Made by a program: the position numbers and the translations under genes. A DNA stretch of 64,000 nt from Lutjanus erythropterus (taxonomy: Eukaryota > Chordata > Actinopteri > Lutjaniformes > Lutjanidae). The stretch spans positions 20,972,695 to 21,036,694 of the forward strand of contig CM034606.1 of assembly GCA_020091685.1 (NCBI GenBank). The letters run 5' to 3'. The notes beneath the pieces were generated by a model, which saw only the letters and a program-made list of their open reading frames with translations, was not told the origin of the DNA and did no database searches. Positions 48,401-60,052 of this stretch are shown here, in pieces. The number at the start of each line of letters is the position of its first letter. Positions within the stretch are counted from its first letter, which is position 1.

Positions 48401-49164
48401 ATGGGCCTGAAGTCTGTTTCAATTTCACTTTTGGTTTTCATGGATAGACAAACTTTTCCACCCCAGCTGAGTAAAACCTTTGTTACCACCTTGCAGATAC
48501 TGGTCAGTCTTTTTCCTGGGTAGAAAATACATTTTGTGATTTTTTTGTGAAGTTTTAGAAGGAAGAAGCACAATTCATAATACAAATTTATACTGCTTAT
48601 AAAACATGTTACAGGCCTCACATTAATTGATGCCTGGGCTCAGGACAGTTATGCATAAGCATAGACTCAGACAACTGCTTCATTTAATCACAAATTATAC
48701 ATGAAATGCAAGGCTCAGCTTCACTGTGTCCTTCTTGCCAGTAGTCGTGTGTGCGTGCGCCTGCCGTCCCAGCCAAGAGAAAGCCTATTTATCAGGCAGC
48801 TATTTATCAGGCTGCTAATCAACCTGATAACCTGCAGCTGTGCCTGCTGCCTGGCTGAGCCACCCTTCACTCTTCACCCGCAGCCAGTGTTAAAACACAG
48901 CCCTCTGCTGTACTCTCATGTTTCTCACTCTCAAAATGACATAGTAAATCGTTGAACAGCCTCAAAGACTTTTAATTTACTGCCCAGCTGTGAAAAACCC
49001 ATTTAAGTGTGGCTTTTTGCAGATTACAGTCATGGCAAAGAGCTATGTGTTCAAATTTCTGTCATTAACCATCTCAAAATACAGGATAACATTCAGATTT
49101 GTTGCACAAATTCAAAAACTCATTCCCACTCGGCTAATGACTATGTTAGCTGCCTATGCTGAAC
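45462..49164. other. no gene seen
   Basis: Mixed AT-rich DNA. A small duplication of TATTTATCAGGC lies near 48787-48815. About 46980-47250 may be an old repeat. No exon is supported. Confidence 0.35.
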
Positions 49165-50060
49165 GGTGGCAACTGGTCATTAGGGGCAGGTGGGGAACAG
49201 CCCCACTTCTCGTCACCAAAAAGAACTGTGCAAACAAATCAACAATGATATGATGATTTTAAAAATTAATACCTGAAATAATTTATTTTCTGTGGACATA
49301 GCATCCTCCTAAAACTCATTGATGTTAGGTTTTAGTTCATGTAGTTCATGTACTGTACAGTTGGCCCATGGTGGCCCTGCAGTAAATGTGGGGTTAGCCC
49401 TGCTCACACAATGCAGTGTGTATTGTGCAGTGGAAAATGTGAATGTGCATGCTTGGAGTGTTAGTAATGTGCTGTAGGTCACACAAATTTGATGACAAGT
49501 GGGGCAAACAACCTGTAGCTCTATTGCAATGCAATTTCATATTTCAGAGTTGATTGGCCATCTATCTGTCTGTGACGTCTGGTGGTGCAAACACTTGGAT
49601 TTACAGTCAATTGGAAGAGGGAGACTCTTTATCTAATGCTAGATAACTTGAGAAGATGAACGAAGTAGATGTTGTGCACGAGTGCAGGTTTGAAATTCTC
49701 ACTTTGGAGGAGAAATTGGGATTAAAGGCCTTAAAGCGCCCAAAAGCCCCAGGATATTGTCATCACTTGTCTAAAATTGCTGGGTTTAACGTGGATTGAT
49801 TTTCAAACAAAACTGTGGTTAGCATAAAACAGTCAGATCATAACTTGTATTGGGTGGAAGATGTGAAACAGCACTCCCAGTCATGACGAGTCGTCAGACT
49901 CGCTGGGAGTATTGCATTTTTGAGACTGTGTGTCAGTACAATTCAGGCTTCAGAGGCTTCAACAGCAACATGACTTCATCCCCAAAGTCATTGAGAAGTT
50001 TCCCCATGAGAGAGACTACTATACTGCCTTTCTCCCATGTAAGCTCTCAGTTTTAGTGAC
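49165..50060 (+). pseudogene. possible hAT-type transposon relic
   Basis: At 49657 an ATG opens NEVDVVHECRFEILTLEEKL, then GLKALKRPKAP. The LTLEEKL...K...P pattern recalls the N-terminal part of zf-MYM1/TTF-type hAT transposases, and RQTRWEYCIFETV (about 49890-49930) recalls their TRWE..I..V segment. Stops and frame changes separate the pieces. TAGGGGCAGGTGGGGAACAG at about 49180 may be part of an end. This is pattern memory only. Confidence 0.25.
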
Positions 50061-50361
50061 TGAAAGCACATTTTGTGATCTTGTCTTTGTGGTGCTAGTC
50101 TGCATTGGCCACATTGTTGTGTTGGATGGATACATGTAGATGGTGGCTAGTGTCAGTGTGATTATGCTTATCTGTTAAGTGTGGATCTGTAGCTCTAAAA
50201 AGTTGTCTGAGCGCTTCATTGTGGGTCTCAGCAGTCTTGAGTCTTGTTCTGAACTTGGATGTGTCAGCTTAAGACAACAGAAAACTTTTCATTCTTAATT
50301 TAGGCATGTGACAGTGGTAATGTTCCTTGTGAAACTGCTCAATCTCCCTCTCTCTCACTCA

Positions 50362-50363
<2 letters not shown>

Positions 50364-50399
<36 letters not shown>
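50364..50399. repeat. (CA)n microsatellite
   Basis: About 18 CA units after CTCTCTCACTCACT. Confidence 0.95.
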
Positions 50400-50405
<6 letters not shown>

Positions 50406-51299
50406 CTCTCTCTTCTGTGTAGCCTGTGTGTACAAGACTCGCTAAAAGCAGCTGCTCTGTCATTAAAAGTGTTTTTTAGAGCGACGCATCGACCCATGAT
50501 GTGAGGATGGGATTTCCTGTTATATTGTAGTGGTTGCTGCCCCACCAGTTTTTTTTTTAGATAGAAAACTGCCACTAATGGTGAACCACCTATTTAGTAC
50601 AGAATCCCTGTGATCCCGGAAAAAATCGGGGAAAACATTTATGTAAATATTAGACATTTTTTAAATTACGTAGATCTGTTTTTAATGTTAATCAACAACA
50701 GCAAGGCAAGCAATTAAATGTTCTGTTCTGTGGTTTGAACATGTGAAAATGTACAGATTGCAGCTTTGAAACGTGAACTTTGTTTCTGCAGTCAGGCTCA
50801 ATTACACAGGTGTTTCTAGTTATTCTAGTTGATTAGACCGCTGCTCAGGTTATAATGTGAACAGCGGTATGCTGGGAAGGGGACTTTTTCACAGCTTGTC
50901 ATAGAAGGAAATGCACAGGTGTTTCTAATAAAATTAACTATGGCTCTGTTCTATTCAAGTGTCCCAGTAAACCGTCATTACTGTGACAATTAGGCAGCAA
51001 GCACAATGGCAGGACCTTGAAACTGAAGCAGCTCAATGGAATTCATTTCATTTACAAGTGCGCTTTTCATACTGTGGTTTGTCAAACATGAAGTTACTAA
51101 ACGCCCCGATAGCCAAAATAAAGGTTTTAAGTTGCCCTACTTCAGCAGGTGCAACAACAGTCAAGTATCAGGAGTCAAGTTGCATTTTGGGTAATGTAGG
51201 TACCAGTGTCTTGTCTCTGGTTCAGCTGTATTTTAATCCTGTTTTATCCGCAGTCAGCTGAAGGAGTCCGGAGCTAAATCGAGTACACTTTTATGTCAC
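50400..51299. other. no gene seen; may include LINE 5' sequence
   Basis: No coding motif is seen. The part just before 51300 runs without a break into the LINE endonuclease relic and may belong to the same element. Confidence 0.3.
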
Positions 51300-51690
51300 A
51301 GCCAGATCAGCTGGATGCATCGCTGTGGACGATGGCAGGAGGAGAGGAGGAGAGTTGGAACCAAAGCAATGATCAGCTTGGACTTAAGGCTGCTCCTGGC
51401 TAACGTCCGCCCAGGTAAATGAAATAGATGAAATGGAGCTCTGGCTGGGAAATCGTCAAGCTGTTGCACTTGAAGGACAGAACAGTTTTGAGCTGACAGG
51501 ACGAAACATGCCAGACTCCTGCAGCACAAGAGGGGAGGACTCTGTGTTTACACTGCTGGTACTTGATGTGCAAGTTCACTCAAAGTTGACGGTCAGTGTT
51601 TCCCAGATATTGAACTTTTTAATTGAAGATGTTGATCACCATCTTGTTGCTGCTATTTATGTTAAACCTGGCACAAATTCAAATTGACTA
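51300..51690 (+). pseudogene. LINE endonuclease-domain relic
   Basis: Conceptual translation across frames gives LLLANVRP near 51390 (cf. the LLLANVRSL.NK start of L2/CR1-type apurinic endonuclease domains), then an RGG(L)CVYT-like segment near 51530, SLKVDGQCFPDIELF near 51580-51620 (cf. SVKVDGHCSPDIEFL) and AAIYVKPGTNSN at 51650-51685 (cf. TAVYIPPDAN). The order and spacing match the endonuclease of the LINE type whose RT end lies at 13135-14675, but this is a separate insertion. Several stops and frameshifts are present. Confidence 0.6.
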
Positions 51691-53844
51691 CAGATTTATT
51701 AGTTAAGTTTATTAGTTTCTTTGTATAGAAATAAATCTATTGCTTTATTTTATTTCATTTTATATTTTCATCCCATCCCAGTCAGACTTTAATTAATCAT
51801 CTGTGTGTATCATGAAGGAAATACAACACTCATTTTGTATGCAACCTTATTAACCCTGTGCTGTATGATGATAATAAATCACCTCGATACATTCATGTTA
51901 TACAACTTCTACTCAGCCCGGTGCATATTTTACACCATAATTTCAAAAACAGAAAAGGGAAGTGAAAGGAGAATGCAGCAAAGAATAATAGACTTGAATT
52001 TCATTAGCGGCTTTAGCAAAGCACTGAACAATTTAATAGACACAAACACAATTAACCCTGTGCTATCCATACAGTTCACTTCATTACAGAGTAATTGAGA
52101 ATCAGACCAAGAGAGCTTTTTTTTCCACACACTGTTTAATTAATCTCTGTAGTTGTAGACTGGAAGTAAAAGTCATCAGGGACAGGCACATCAAGTCAGA
52201 CAAAAATCCTCACTGAGAGATTTATTAGAGTTTTATTGTTCTATGAGTATAGCATGATGGGTCTAGTTTTCCATGAGTGTGCTCTCACAAAACAATGGGG
52301 TATCATTCAGTATTCATAAGCACTGCATTGATGAGCTTTTCTCACTGTGTTGCATGTATAGCCTTACTATTATGCTTCTTCAAAGAGTAGGAGAATGTTT
52401 TCAGCTGTTGTTATCAATTAATATTCAAGGAGTCCTGCTTTGCACACACATCCATCATTGTCCACATGCAGCCTGTCCCTATAGATTTACTGTCCTTGTG
52501 AATACCCTTGGGTGCAGTCAAAAACAATATGGCAATCATCAATTCTGTATTAGCATCTTGATGCCAAGAAACGTATTTGAGTGGCTGCATTCACACCAGT
52601 ATACACCATCTGGTGCTTTACATAGAAGAAGAATCAAACAATATGTCCATCAGCAGACTCATAGGGCTCACTGGCTGGAATAATGACATTACACAGAACA
52701 CGAGGCACATAAACCAACTGGGAGTTGATAAAAGCAAAGTGAACATGGCTGCTGTTATCAGAGAATAATCATAATTTTGTCAAACATTGAAGACTCGCAA
52801 AACCCAGCTCGCACGGCTTCAGCTCATTGCTCATCTGAAGGAAACTTTTAAGAGATGATTACATGACATTGTACAGTAATAGAATTCACCATGCATAAAT
52901 GATTAATTTACCCCTGTCCTAATGTATATGATAATGGAATAGCAAATGGGATGACCTAAAAGAAATGGTTGTGCCACTCTGCAATATCAAAGACTAAGAT
53001 GCATGATTAATGTCTGTTGGAGTAAAGCGCTCTCAGAAATGTGTGAGGGACTGTTTAATACAGTCAGCTTTGTGGTGCAACCTTCCCTGTGTTTGTGTGG
53101 AGGGCATGTTATGAAGGAAATCAGAATAACTTTTTGTGATGAAATGGATTAAAAAATTTAATACTGAAAATTGACAAATATGTGGCACAAATACGTTACC
53201 TTGAAAGGTCAAAACCAATTTTACATAAACAGGACAATTTTATCAGAATATCATTATCCAAATACACGGTGGGACTGTATGTAATAAATGGTAAACATTG
53301 ATTTTTTTTCCCTCTGAATAATGAAAATTCAGGAAAACATCCATCATGGTTTATTGTATTGCATCTTATATGTGTTACAGGATTAAACAGGTCAATATAA
53401 TATGGAAAATCTGTCAAATCTTAGTTAATGCACATTCCATTACAATGTTTCCATTATATACAGTGTAATCATGGTATGGACTGAATTGGCTTTTTGGAAT
53501 GTAGGCCAACATAAGTAATTAATTTTAATAGCCTATTAAGTAGCTTTTCCCTGTTTTGATTCTCATTTCAAAGAAATGTGTCTTTGTTCAGTCTTCTGAA
53601 AAAAGAGTCTCAGGGTCTTTGTGACTGTGAGAAATGCTATTAGTGTTAATCCATTACAAAAAAAACAAGTAAATACCTCTCATGGTAGGTTAAGGAAAAG
53701 AGTCTGATATTACCTCCACTGTTCTTGAGAGATCCCAGAGCTTTAGTGTTAATGCCACTACTCAACCACTAGGTCTTATTCTTTAACACTGACAAAATTA
53801 AGTTTTTTTTTAGACAAGACAGTTTGACAGGGAATACAGTACCA
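51691..53844. other. no gene seen
   Basis: AT-rich unique-looking DNA. AATTAACCCTGTGCTAT near 52050 echoes TTATTAACCCTGTGCTGT near 51848, possibly a small duplication. Confidence 0.35.
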
Positions 53845-54011
53845 AGGTGGTTTTCTTGCTTGTCTTGTCAATGTTGCATTGAAAATGACATAATTGACTG
53901 AATGGTACTTATTGACCACAGTCAAAGATTCATGAATCATGTTATGACAGGTGTCATGGTTATGACAGTGTAATGACAGTATTATTCACACCCCATCAAA
54001 TCAAGTGTTAT
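53845..54011. mobile_element. MITE family F, partial copy
   Basis: GGTTTTCTTG, ATGTTATGACAGGTGTCATG, GTTATGACAGTGTAATGAC and a right end CAAATCAAGTGTTATT match the last third of the complete copy at 59521-60052. Confidence 0.65.
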
Positions 54012-55420
54012 TATATTGAAGTATTTCAGACATATCAATTTGTGACACAGAGGAAACCACCAAAACAGAGATAAATATGACAATAAGCAGTATGTGAATG
54101 TGTCAGTAAAATACTGCAGTTAAGCCCAAGTCAAGGTTGGCGTTTGTTTTCCAGTAACTTTGCAGTTAGTGATGAGTTTTAGCCCGGCAGCTAAAACACC
54201 AACCCACTGCAACAACATCAGCACAGGCATCCAATAGCTTTTTCCACAATTGGTTCAAATAGACTTGAAATGGAGTCATTTAGCTCTCTTTGGCTGTCCA
54301 AGCACATGCCTGTCTCCAGGAGATGGCTTTAGGGGATTTTTAAGTCTGCCTCCCGTTCGGCATATAACGATAAAAAGTAGGTTCAATCTTACAGCAACTT
54401 TAAAAAAAAAAAAAAAAAACACATTGAAGAGGGAAGCTGTAATGAGAGGACTGGCAGATAGGGTAATCCATCCTGGTTGTCCAAACAAAAAAGGTTAATA
54501 GCTTAAGTGTTTGGAGCTCTTAACAGGAGAAAAACTGACCTGCCACAAACTGTCTGGGGCAGCCCACTGCCTAACTTAATTTCCTGGCCACTGATCAGGA
54601 TAGGATTGGATCAAGTTAACTTGATGTAGGTCAAGAGAATAACAATCTGGAGCCAGAGGTGGGTCATGACATTATTAGACCCCACCAATACTGTAGGAGT
54701 GAGGCTGTACAGTTCCACTGTTTAGATGTTCTCAGTCCATCCAATTACTGTTTTGAATTAGACGGGAATCACTGATCTGTGACAAATTCCTGCTTTTTCC
54801 TGCCACCAGGGAGTCTGCAGAATAGGTACTTTAATATGCTAGAAAATGGTGACAATGTCTCAGTGTTTCTCAAAGCTCAAGATAATGTCCTCAAGTGTCT
54901 TGTTTTGCCCGCAATCCATACATTTCCTGCCATGAAAAAGTAAAGAAACCAGAAAATATTTACAGTTGAGAGGGTGGACTTTTTTCTTTAAAAATTATTC
55001 AAAATGATAAATCAACTATCACTACAATTAATTAATTTAATAATTGATTAATCATTACATGTCTATTGCAGAAAGCCCTTCATATAGAGGCTGACTGTTC
55101 ACATAGAGTCAGAGAGATTAAGAGGAGAAATTATGATGTCCTGCTAGTCTTTAGCCCCAGTATAGACTTGGCAGATACAGCAGCAAACTGTAAAAGAGAC
55201 ATTTGGTTCTTAATTATTACTGGGTCTCCCATCATCATCATCTGCTGTTCTTATTTTATCTTGACAGATTTCATCATGACCAAGGCCATGAAGAAATTTA
55301 TGAATTTTTAAAATATTTGCTGGCTCAATCAATTTGAGGACATACAGTACACCAACAAAGAAGTGAAGGGATGAAAGCACAGGAACAAATCATATACCAG
55401 CACACTCACAAAAGATTATA
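54012..55420. other. no gene seen; contains poly-A run
   Basis: A run of 18 A residues at 54402-54419 has no recognisable retroelement body next to it. TTAATTAATTTAATAATTG near 55025-55045 is an AT-rich repeat fragment. Confidence 0.4.
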
Positions 55421-56362
55421 GGGTCGCACTTTATTTTACAGTACACTAACTGTCACAACTCTGGGAGGAACAAAGACTCAGGTGCAGAGAAATTCACTGA
55501 GGCAAGGATTCAAAACACAAAGAGTTTACTGAAGGTCCAAGAGGTCGTACATAGGAAGGCAGACCAAAAAATGGCAAATAAAGCAGGCAGGGAGTGAAAT
55601 CCATAAACCAAGGAAACTAATAAAGCCAAAAACAAAACAAAAAAACAGAAACAAACTGAAGGAATTAATGCAAGAAGGCTGTGAACACACAAGGAATAAA
55701 GCAGGCAATTTGGTAAACAGGGATGGAAACAGGTGAGTATAAATACACAGGGATGACTACGGGAAAAATCAGGGGCAGGTGAGTAATTGACAACAGGTGA
55801 CAACAGAGGCGGGACAAAGGACAAAGGCAGGAGGTCAAAACAAAGAAACAAGAGGGAAGGAAAGAAATGCAAAATAAAACAGGAAATGAACAACAAAAAC
55901 CCTAAACCATGGCACTAATAAGATGTAACATGCTGTAATTAAATTCACAAAAAATAGAACGATTAAAATAGAACTGTACGGTTAACTAAAATGAAATAAC
56001 TGATAATATCTGCTGCTGTCTTAGTTAAAAAACTATGCATAACAAGTAAAGGTCAAAATAATAGAAGTAGAGGAATATTTTGACTGGCTTATTGTGATAC
56101 TGTGGGCAGTTTATGTAATTTGATCAAAGACGTAAGCATCGGTCTTGGTGACTCTGCCAAGAGCAGATGTGATTTTACTTTAGTTTACAGTACAGTTCTG
56201 TTGTAATGTGTCCTTAATGACTCTCTAATAAAATCTTATAAGGATCTAATAAAGGTTCTAATACTGTCTAAAAAAGAATATAGTATTTCTAGTTTATGTC
56301 TAATTTGATAGAAAGTATGGTTTGTTATCATCTTATTAATGTACTGTAAAATAAAGTGAGAC
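55421..56362. mobile_element. MITE family E, copy 2, split by a solo LTR
   Basis: The left end has CACTTTATTTTACAGTACA and the right end its exact 19-base inverse, TGTACTGTAAAATAAAGTG. Without the LTR the element is about 470 bp. Interior CTAATAAAATCTTATAAGG and TAGTATTTCTAGTTTATG match copy 1. Confidence 0.85.
55451..55914 (-). mobile_element. solo LTR (Ty3/gypsy-like)
   Basis: On the minus strand the 464-bp segment starts TGCCATGGTTTAGGG and ends GAGTTGTGACA, giving TG...CA termini. The flanking 5-mers are ATTAG and GTTAG (minus strand), a 4/5 target duplication. Internal T-rich sequence includes CACCTGCCCCTG and TGCACCTGAGTCTTTG, similar in layout to 3054-3476 (starts TGTCGTGGTTTGGGG). 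There are no internal genes, so it is a solo LTR. Confidence 0.7.
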
Positions 56363-57969
56363 TGATTAAGGTTTATGTTCCGGTCACTTTTCACTGAGCA
56401 TATGTAGACGTCGTTTGAATGCTTTACTTTTATGCTAAGGAGGCCTTGTTGTGAACTCTATGTTTCATGAGAAGATATTTATAAGAACTTTTCTGCAAAT
56501 TGGTGGAAATGTTTTTGGCATAACTACCCACTGAAGGATATTTACAAAAAAAAAAAAGTTCCAGCCCCTGTAAGCAATATTGCACCCTTCTATTTGATAG
56601 CGTTGCGCCTAATAGGATTATGCAAGAAGAGGCTGCGTGTGATGGAGAGGAGGGGAGACTTCCATGATTTACAAGCCTGACAGGAACAATTAGGAGGGCA
56701 CGCTCAGTGGGCTATTACTCAACACAGACTAAATGAAAAGCATGCCTTTCATTTACATCAATGCAGCCATGAGGGAGCAAGTGGAAGTGCGGCTGAAAAG
56801 AGATACTCTTTGTTTCCAGCTAGAAAAGCTAAAAATGGCTGACGGATTTAGATTTTGCGTGGCACGGGCAAGCATTTTTGGCACAGACATGACCACTGCT
56901 CTTCTTGCGTGCTATCCTGATGATGTTCCCTTGACTCTTGTAGAATACACTTTACAAATATAAAAGGCTGCATGTTCTGTTACTTTCTCATTAATTCCTG
57001 AATATGTGTAATTACCATGTACTACAATTGGGGGAATGACAAAGCATGGCTGTAGAGGATGAAGGAAGCTAAAGGCCTTTTTTCTGTGAATTTAAATCAA
57101 TGGGATGAATAAGCTGGAGAGTAAAAGACTAAAAATACAATAAGAGGAATATACATTTAGAGAATGATATTATTTTAGGATGATCCTGTATCTGCATCCA
57201 TTATCATTCTTTCTATACAACACATTCTGGCAGCATTTGCTTCCATATGAGTGAGTGCAGGTAGATGAAAGTCTACAAACAGGACAGCACAGCAAGAGGC
57301 AATTAGAGCAGCTGCAGTATTTCTAGGCTGGCCTAATGGGTCACGTGTGAATGCAGCAACGAGGGACTTCGAGCAGCTCCCGTCCCCACATCTGCTGAAT
57401 AAATGAAGAGATCTCTCCAAAAAGCACAATGTTCGCTGACAGCTGATCAGAGTAGCGGGGAAGGATGTGTGTGTGTGTTTATGTGTGTGTGTCTGCTTGT
57501 TGAATGCTTAGAAAGAGGAGCAGCATACTGATCACTGATGATCAGGAGTCTGCACACATTCATTTTTGCCATACAGTAAGTAGAGGAGATAGAGGTTTAA
57601 GCGGGACTCTTTTTGTTTAATCCCACTCCCACCTGCTCCTGCAGGCTTTTGGACTATTACCGCCCGCATCTGCACAAGCACAATCCCATTCCCGTGTTCC
57701 TGCTGCGATTTTGATCACTGCCGCCCTCCACAAAGTTTTCTGATGAAAATCTCTCTCTCACATCCCACAAGGAAGATAAGACATATGTACCCTTTATGGA
57801 GTTTTCTAATCTAAAGAAATGATACAAGTATTCAGTTACTCTGATGTTTAACACCTTCAGAAGATGAAGTTCTCATACCAAAACTGCCCAGCCAAAAATT
57901 AGTTCATTATCACAGACCATATACTAAATAGTGTAAGCAGAAGTTCCTTAAACCTGCATTTTTTCCCAA
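56363..57969. other. no gene seen
   Basis: A frame at 56733-56963 (with MREQVEVRLKRDTLCF) follows an ACATCAATGCAG acceptor-like site but has no motif. A broken TG tract is near 57467-57492. Confidence 0.35.
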
Positions 57970-58200
57970 TAACCAGCAGGGGACACTCCACTGGTTGCAA
58001 AAAGAAGTCTTACATTATTTAGTCTTATGAGAAAATGACTCTACTTCTCACTTGATTTATTACACCAGTAAACAGTTTGCTAATGTGTTTATGGTCTCAA
58101 TTGCTGGTTTAGTCTTTTTCAATACAGCATGATATTCATTTTGTAAATTATGGTGCCATTTAGAGTAAAATAGACAATAAAGCAGGGTATGCTGTAGGGC
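57970..58200. repeat. dispersed CAGCAGGGG-type repeat
   Basis: AACCAGCAGGGGACACTCC, TGGTTGCAAAAAGAAGTC and ATGAGAAAATGACTCTACTT form a sequence I recall as very common in teleost genomes. Class unknown to me. Confidence 0.5.
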
Positions 58201-58222
58201 ATACCTTGGAGTGCAATACACA

Positions 58223-58521
58223 GAGCTCATGAAACTCTGATCAAACTGCCAAACTAGACGGTGCCAATCAAATATGGATCAAAGATTATGTCACTACATT
58301 GCCTTCATTGCCTTTTCTCACCTAAAATGTTTTCGAAACATGATTTAGTGTGCTATTTAGGTATAATAACAGAAAGGTCATGACCAGGCAGCCGCCATTG
58401 TGTGTCCAGTTTCCATAACGGAGCTTCCTGAAACTCAGATCAAACGGTCAAACCAGGCAGTGCTGATCAAATATGGATTGAGTTTCTGTTACCGTATTGG
58501 CTATTTCTCACAGAAAACAGG
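58223..58521. repeat. local direct duplication (~100 bp, 198 bp apart)
   Basis: GAGCTCATGAAACTCTGATC at 58223 and GAGCTTCCTGAAACTCAGAT at 58421 head two copies that continue in parallel through AATCAAATATGGAT / GATCAAATATGGAT to TTTCTCAC. Confidence 0.75.
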
Positions 58522-58754
58522 TTACTGTTCAGTTTGTAGCCAAGCAGGCCACCATTATTTCCTGCTCAACGGATAAGCCAAAACCAAGCACCACCCAAGT
58601 CACAATACGCCACCCACCAGATCTACACTCTTGTTGACACTGCATGATCGGGCTGCAAAATTACAAGCTGACAATCCTCATAATGTCCAACTCAAGGCTT
58701 GAAAATGGCAGCTGTCACAGCTGATTCAAACTTGTTTAGCACCTAACATCCCGA

Positions 58755-58990
58755 AAACCACAACTCTTGGATAGATTGCCGTCAAATGTTGACGTTCATG
58801 GTACCCAGAGGATGAACCCAGAGACCTTGGTTATGCTCCAACTTTTAATATAGCGTCACCAAGAAGCTGACATTCGTGGGTTTAAGAAAAGTTTCTCAAT
58901 GACTAAATTGCCATAAAATTTAGAACACAGGAAGTGTTATGTCAGCCAGAGGAGATGAATATATTAGAAATTAGAGGGAGAGGAGGATGA
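58755..58990 (+). repeat. TGGATRGATTGCC-type repeat fragment
   Basis: TTGGATAGATTGCCGTCAAA, GTTCATGGTACCCAGAGGAT and AGCGTCACCAAGAAGCTGAC match a fish repeat I recall (wide dispersal, class uncertain). It is related to 44879-45045. Confidence 0.5.
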
Positions 58991-59520
58991 TTATGACAGA
59001 AACTGGCAGAACAGATTTTGAATTAATTTATGTGTGTCTTGGTTTCCTTTTATCTTCTTATTTTCTAATTTAAACACTATCACTCATTTTACATCGAACA
59101 TCACTGAACAGAGCATTACTGTTATAGACTGTTAAGACGCTCTAACAAGCGGGCATTTCTAAGAGTAAAATAGATGTCGTGATCATTTAAGATGCTTTTG
59201 GGAAACAAGGCCCAGATTTGTTCGCAAATGTCAAATGATACTGATGCTCAAAATTTACTGCATGTAATGGACTAAATGCCAACTCCACAAAGAGAGAAAT
59301 CAAATGAGACCAAACTAAACTCAAATGCAACTTGATTTGATACCATAATTTAGCTGAATGCATGGAAAAGACCAATAATTACAACCTCTCATGTGAAATT
59401 ATATACAGTGTGAAATATGAACCATATGAAACTTTTATCCTGCATTCATTCTACTATATCTTATTCCTGCCTTCTAATAGGAGGCATGAACAGTACTTTT
59501 ATGAAATTTTTAATGTTTTC
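58991..59520. other. AT-rich, no gene seen
   Basis: No exon or repeat recognised. Confidence 0.4.
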
Positions 59521-60052
59521 GGTAACACTTTATTTGACCAGGTGTGCATAAGACTGTCATTACACTGTTATAACCATGTCAGGACACCTGTAATGAAAAT
59601 AAAGTAAATAAATAAAATCTTTATGAATCTGTATGACTGTTGTCAGTCAGTCAATTATGTAATTTCTAATGCAAACTTGACATTGTTTGAGATGTCTTTG
59701 TTATGACAGCTTGACATTATCAAATTTAAAGAAACCTCAAGTAAAGTGGTACATTTTGGAGTTGTCATAAAGATGTCATTAAGTTTTATTACACTGCCAA
59801 ATGGTTTTCTAACAGTGTCAAAGTAAAACATAACAGTACCATTTGGACTTCTCATTAAGATATAATTAAATGTTATATGGTCAGTTTGATGACCTAGTAG
59901 CTAGTTACTAGGTTTTCTTGTTGCTACAATAGGCTTAATGACACTTGACACAATATCACAAACATCCAGAATCTTAATGTTTATGACAGATGTAATGGCA
60001 TGGTTATGGCAGTGTATTGTCTTATGCAAACTCCTTCAAATAAGATGTTACC
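59521..60052. mobile_element. MITE family F, complete copy
   Basis: Starts GGTAACACTTTATTTGA; the right end on the minus strand is GGTAACATCTTATTTGA, a 15/17 inverted repeat. Subterminal ATAACCATGTCAGGACACC and GCATGGTTATGGCAG are also inverted. 532 bp, non-coding. Confidence 0.8.

Noticed and set aside
54402-54419. A18 run as a processed pseudogene or retroelement tail
   Set aside because: No polyadenylation signal, coding remnant or target duplication can be seen next to it.
56733-56963. 76-codon frame after an acceptor-like ATGCAG
   Set aside because: No pyrimidine tract, no recognisable motif and no convincing donor.
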